NCBI GenBank assembly: GCA_036939355.1
Contig: JALLAP010000725.1
Span: 1 to 10,821 of the forward strand
Length of the DNA stretch: 10,821 bases
Direction: 5' to 3'
Source: Thalassiosira profunda
Lineage: Eukaryota > Bacillariophyta > Thalassiosirophyceae > Thalassiosirales > Thalassiosiraceae
Shown: positions 7,383-10,821 of the stretch, piece after piece
Layout: each line of letters begins with the position of its first letter
How positions within the stretch are numbered: position 1 is the first letter of the stretch
Translations under genes and position numbers: made by a program
The notes under the pieces: model-generated
The model's input: only the letters and a program-made list of their open reading frames with translations
Told to the model about the DNA's origin: nothing
Database searches by the model: none

Positions 7383-10300
7383 ATGGATCGACGGGGCGCC
7401 CCGTCCGCGGCGGTGAGTTGTTCCCCCTGCTCGATGTCTCCTCTGCCGTTAGTTGTCGAACTGCAACTTGCAACCCTCGCTCACCAAAACGATTGCAACC
7501 CCCTCGCGCGATGCGCATCTGCAGCGAACGCCGTCCCGCCGCCGCGCCTTCGGGACGCGATTGTCGGCCAACAGCCCCTTCCCGTCGTCGCACCGCTCGG
7601 CAACGCAGCCGTTGGCCAAGTCGGCGTCCAAATCCGCCACCAAGTCGGTCGCGAGGCCGAAGAGCGCCGCGAAGAGCGCCGCGAAGAGCGCCGCGAGGAG
7701 CGGGCGGAAGCCCCCCAGGAGCGGCTCCAAACTGGCGGAGGGCGAGAGGGGCGGGCGGGACGCGACGACGCCCGCGACGAAGGCCCAGAGAAATCTGATG
7801 GCCCACTTCGACTCGCCCACCGTCGCCGCCAACAGCGATGCCAACGACAACAACAAGAACATCGGTGGCAGCGGTGTGGAGAAGGAGGGGTGGGCCAAGT
7901 TCACCCCCAAGAAGATCTCGTGGAAGGGGGCGGCCACTGCGATTGCGGAAGGGGACGGCGAGGGAGGCGCGGCGGAAATCATCAGCCCGTCGGAGAGCCT
8001 GCGGAGACATCCCCACGGAAGTGGGGAGACCGGGGAGTGGACCCGGTTCACCCCCCGGGCGCCGTGGCGGGGCCCCGCATGGAAGAATAAAGCGAAGGAG
8101 GGCAATATCAATACGACCAAGCGGAACGAGGACAGCGATAACACGTTGGGGAGTGCGTCGGGGAGCACGAGGAAGACACCGCCAACCAGGGGACCGGCCG
8201 GTGCCGCGGGGAGGGGGCTGGCGTACTCGACCATCGGCGCCACCGCTCCGTCGCACTCTCCGACGAAGACGGCCGCGTCCCCGTCGTCGACGGCGGCGTC
8301 TCTGCCGCGGGCGGAGTCGGGGACGACGTGGCAACGGTCGACGATGCAGGTTGCGTCGGCCGTCGTCTCGCCCACGTCCACGGTGCTCACCGCTTCTACG
8401 GCGGGCACCTTGGCCACCACCGGCACCCTCGCAACAACCGCCGCCGCCGGCACCGCGCCCACAACCCTGGCCGCCGCCGCCCCAACCGGGGTGCCCGCCG
8501 CCCCCACCTCTCTGGGACCGTCCGAATACGCCGTCCGTTTTCCCCCCGGACCCGTCCCCCTGACATTCGAGGCGGTGACGATCGCGTCCGGACGGCCGAC
8601 GGGGTGCAGCGTCGCGAAAATCCTTCCAGGCTTTGACGAGATTGCTTCGTACCTCCGCCCCGGAACCGATGGCGGTGACAAGGCGGATGGAGGTGACAAG
8701 GCCAACACGGGAGGGAAAGTCCCTAAAGCGCAAGGGAAGACAACCCAGACAACGATTCAGGCGAACGACCTGGTCGTCTCCCTAAACGCGATCCCCGTCC
8801 TCTCCCGCCCCCACGCCCACTTCCTCGCCCTCCTCGCCCAATTCCGACGCGAAGAAAAGGTATTCGTCTTTCGCTCCATCGAGGACGTGTGGCGCACTTC
8901 GTTCCACCGGCGGACCGTGCGGCATGTCCGGACGGGGAGAAGGGTGGCCACCGCTTTAGATGATGGGAGTTTGGAGCGGGAATTGGGCAGTTGGGTCGAG
9001 ACGCCGACGCAGGTGGCGGTCCGTGGACGGCGGAGGAGGAGGGGGGATGGAAGTGTTGGTGAAGAGAGGGAGAATGGTGGAGCGGGAGGCGCTACGGAGG
9101 AGGCGGCGGCAGTGCAGGACCCGGAGGGCGCGCTCGCGAGCATCGACGAATCGACCGCGGCAATCTCGCAGCTGTCCCTGGCGTTGTCGCCGGCCGCGGC
9201 CCTCTCGCCGCGCATCCTGACCCTATCTTCGGTGCCGGAGACGCCGTCCACCCTCGGCGGGACCCGTTTGGCCACCCCGCTCGCGGCGACGACGCCCTCG
9301 ACGCTCGGCAGCCCCACGGAAGCGTTTGTGTTTTCGCCGTCCAACGTGAAGAAGCTGTCGCGGGCGGGGGCGCTCGATCCATCCTCGCCGGTCGCTTCTA
9401 CGCCGCGAGGTGCTGCGGTGGCGGGCGGCGATGCCTTCCTGGCGAAGACGGAAAAGAAGAGCAACGTCCGCGGCGACGGCAACGAAGCGGGGCCGTCGGA
9501 CGCGGAGCGGACCGTCAAGAAGAGCAACGTCCGCGGCGCCCGGATCGATCCCGCCTCCTCTGCATTTGGCTCTCAGACTCATGTCCGCAGTGACGGCTCC
9601 ACCACCAGATCCCTCGGCGACCGGCGAGGCTGCACGTCCGCCTCCGCCGACGGCACCCTCACCGAACGCATCGGCCGGGCCCTCGTGGGGGGCTACGTCG
9701 GGTCCCGCGACTTCGAACGATCCTTGCGCCTCAAGAAGGGGGTGTTGGGCGAGTTGAAGCACGTGCACGCGGAATTGAAGCGGTTACGGGCGCACAACCA
9801 TGCCGGGAAGAGGGGGAGGCTGTACGCTTTGATGTCCCCCGAGAGGGACGACGCGCTGGCGGCCGTGAAAGAGAAGCTCGACGCTGCCGAGGCGCGGGCG
9901 ACGGCGGCGGAGCAGGAGCGGGACGGGGCCCGGACGTCGCAGGCGGCGTGTGAGGAGGTTGTTGCCGCTTTGCGGCGAGAGAAGGCCAAGGCGGACGCGC
10001 GGTTGCAAGAGCGGACGGCAGAAATGGCACGCCACGAGAAAGAGCTCAGGGAGGCGCGGCGGTCCGTCGCGGAGGCGACTGGCGGGAAGGACCAGCTGAA
10101 GACAAGGGTGCAGGGACTGATCGCCGCGCTGGCCCGGGCGAAGGGGGCGGCGGACGCGTCGGCGCAGGCGCTGGAGGAGGAGCGGTCGGCCAGGTTGGCG
10201 CTCGCGGCCGACCTGGCGAGGACGAAGGAAGATGCCGACTCTGCCGTCGCCAAACTGGAAGAACGGATGGCCGCCGTCGAAGGAGAACGCGACGATGCCC

Positions 10301-10821
10301 GTGCCGGCTTGGAAAGGGAGCGTTCGGACAAATCCGCCCTCGCGGTCGACCTGGCCAAGGCGAAGGAAGACGCCGCCGCGTCGGCGTTGGTGAAACTGAG
10401 CTCCGACCAGCGCGATGCCTCGCAAGCGGAGCGCGTTCGGATGCTCGAGGAACGCCTCGCGGCGGAAGAACAAAAGGCCACCAAAAGCGCCGAGGACCAG
10501 CGGGCGGCAGTCGATGAATTGGCAGAGCGGATTGCAGTTGCTGAGGCCGACCGGGACGATACTCGGTTGGAATTGGAGAATGAGCGATCGAGCGCGGCAT
10601 CGCTCAAGTCCGAACGTGACGAGCTGGCGTCCCATCTAGACGAGGCCAAATCGAATATCGCTCGCTTGAAGGCGGAGCGGGAAGAGGCGATTGCCGAGTC
10701 GCAGACGTCAGAGGCAGATGCTGCGAAATTGCACGGCGAAATTGAGGCCCTGGCAGCTGATCTCGCCGCCGCCAACGCCAAGAACAGCGAGCTCGAGTCC
10801 GACATCGAGGTGGCCACGATC
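7383..10821 (+). CDS. Large PDZ-like, long coiled-coil protein, two exons (7383-7412 and 7525-10821), 3' end beyond window
   Basis: 1109 residues are visible and the frame is open at the right edge. Exon 1 is MDRRGAPSAA (ATG with A at -3). Exon 2 is one continuous frame of 3297 bases. Residues 1-75 are very basic with K-S-A-x repeats (like histone H1 tails), and 76-340 are low-complexity Ser/Thr/Pro/Ala. Residues 344-462 look like a PDZ domain: YAVRFPPGPVPLTFEAV as the ligand-loop region, GRPTGCSVAKILPG, a low-complexity insert at about 392-420, then NDLVVSLNAIPVLS and EEKVFVFRSI. Residues 463-738 are again disordered, with many S/T-P sites (TPSTLG twice, VFSPSN, SSPVASTP), as in kinase-regulated proteins. 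From about 739 to the end is a nearly unbroken coiled coil rich in Ala, Glu, Arg and Leu with recurring ERDDA and LExERS words. A cytoskeletal or scaffold role is plausible but not shown. The gene is not recognised by name. Confidence 0.82.
7413..7524 (+). other. Intron of the PDZ/coiled-coil gene, 112 bases, phase 0
   Basis: It starts GTGAGT at 7413 and ends CATCTGCAG at 7524. It is needed because exon 1 and the long frame are in different registers and the long frame has an upstream TAG at 7450. Removing it joins codon 10 (Ala) to codon 11 (Arg) in frame. A gctcacc word resembles the one in the LLPH intron. Two TTGCAA sites (7468, 7493) lie inside. Confidence 0.78.
7660..7695 (+). repeat. 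12-base tandem repeat (three units) encoding KSAA
   Basis: aagagcgccgcg occurs three times in a row (7660, 7672, 7684) and a diverged unit follows (aggagc). With weaker KSAS, KSAT and KSVA units just upstream (from 7618) it gives a Lys/Ser/Ala-rich stretch at residues 42-70. Confidence 0.92.
9454..9538 (+). repeat. 22-base direct repeat encoding KKSNVRG
   Basis: aagaagagcaacgtccgcgg plus the following cg occurs at 9454-9475 and again at 9517-9538, 63 bases (21 codons) apart and in frame. Identical synonymous codons in both copies suggest a recent internal duplication or conversion. It lies between the PDZ-like domain and the coiled coil. Confidence 0.9.

Noticed and set aside
7342..8733. Minus-strand open frames of 463 and 419 codons opposite the PDZ/coiled-coil gene
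   Set aside because: They are Arg/Gly/Pro-rich antisense frames produced by GC-rich third positions. The plus frame has splice signals, a PDZ-like domain and continuity with the coiled coil.
9693..10817. Minus-strand 374-codon frame rich in Ser/Ala
   Set aside because: It is the mirror of the Glu/Ala/Lys-rich coiled coil on the plus strand and has no domain of its own.

Overview
The window looks like nuclear DNA of a GC-rich stramenopile, most likely a centric diatom of the Thalassiosira type. The basis is family recognition from memory plus gene structure. There is a membrane-anchored kinase of the diatom style (HYDLN and DFN motifs), a leucine-rich-repeat protein of a type I recall as expanded in Thalassiosira, two short phase-0 GTGAGT...CAG introns near the 5' ends of genes, compact spacing, and no bacterial operon logic. 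The species is inferred, not proven.

Layout from left to right. At 1-2017, minus strand, lies a kinase-like protein whose C-terminus runs off the left edge. At 2018-2450 is a shared divergent promoter region. At 2451-3824, plus strand, is a leucine-rich-repeat protein with a C-terminal coiled coil. At 3825-4090 is a short convergent gap. At 4091-5284, minus strand, is a Siva-like protein with five CxxC zinc knuckles. At 5285-5984 is a gap with many TTGCAA palindromes and no convincing gene. At 5985-6608, minus strand, is a two-exon LLPH/DUF2423 protein, a basic nucleolar/ribosome-biogenesis family. At 6609-7382 is the divergent promoter between LLPH and the next gene. It carries an imperfect duplication of the LLPH 5' end and one ambiguous base (N at 6904). 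From 7383 to beyond the right edge, plus strand, is a large two-exon gene encoding a basic Ser/Pro-rich N-terminus, a PDZ-like domain and a very long coiled coil.

The five genes do not form an obvious pathway; they look like ordinary independent eukaryotic loci. Both large genes that leave the window (the kinase at the left and the PDZ/coiled-coil gene at the right) are open to the edge. The long open frames opposite the right-hand gene are by-products of its GC-rich codon use.

Most worth following up: the Siva-type zinc-knuckle spacing in an alga, the duplicated LLPH 5' end with a truncated exon, the excess of TTGCAA in non-coding DNA, and the PDZ plus coiled-coil architecture. I see no mobile-element coding sequence, tRNA, rRNA or CRISPR array.
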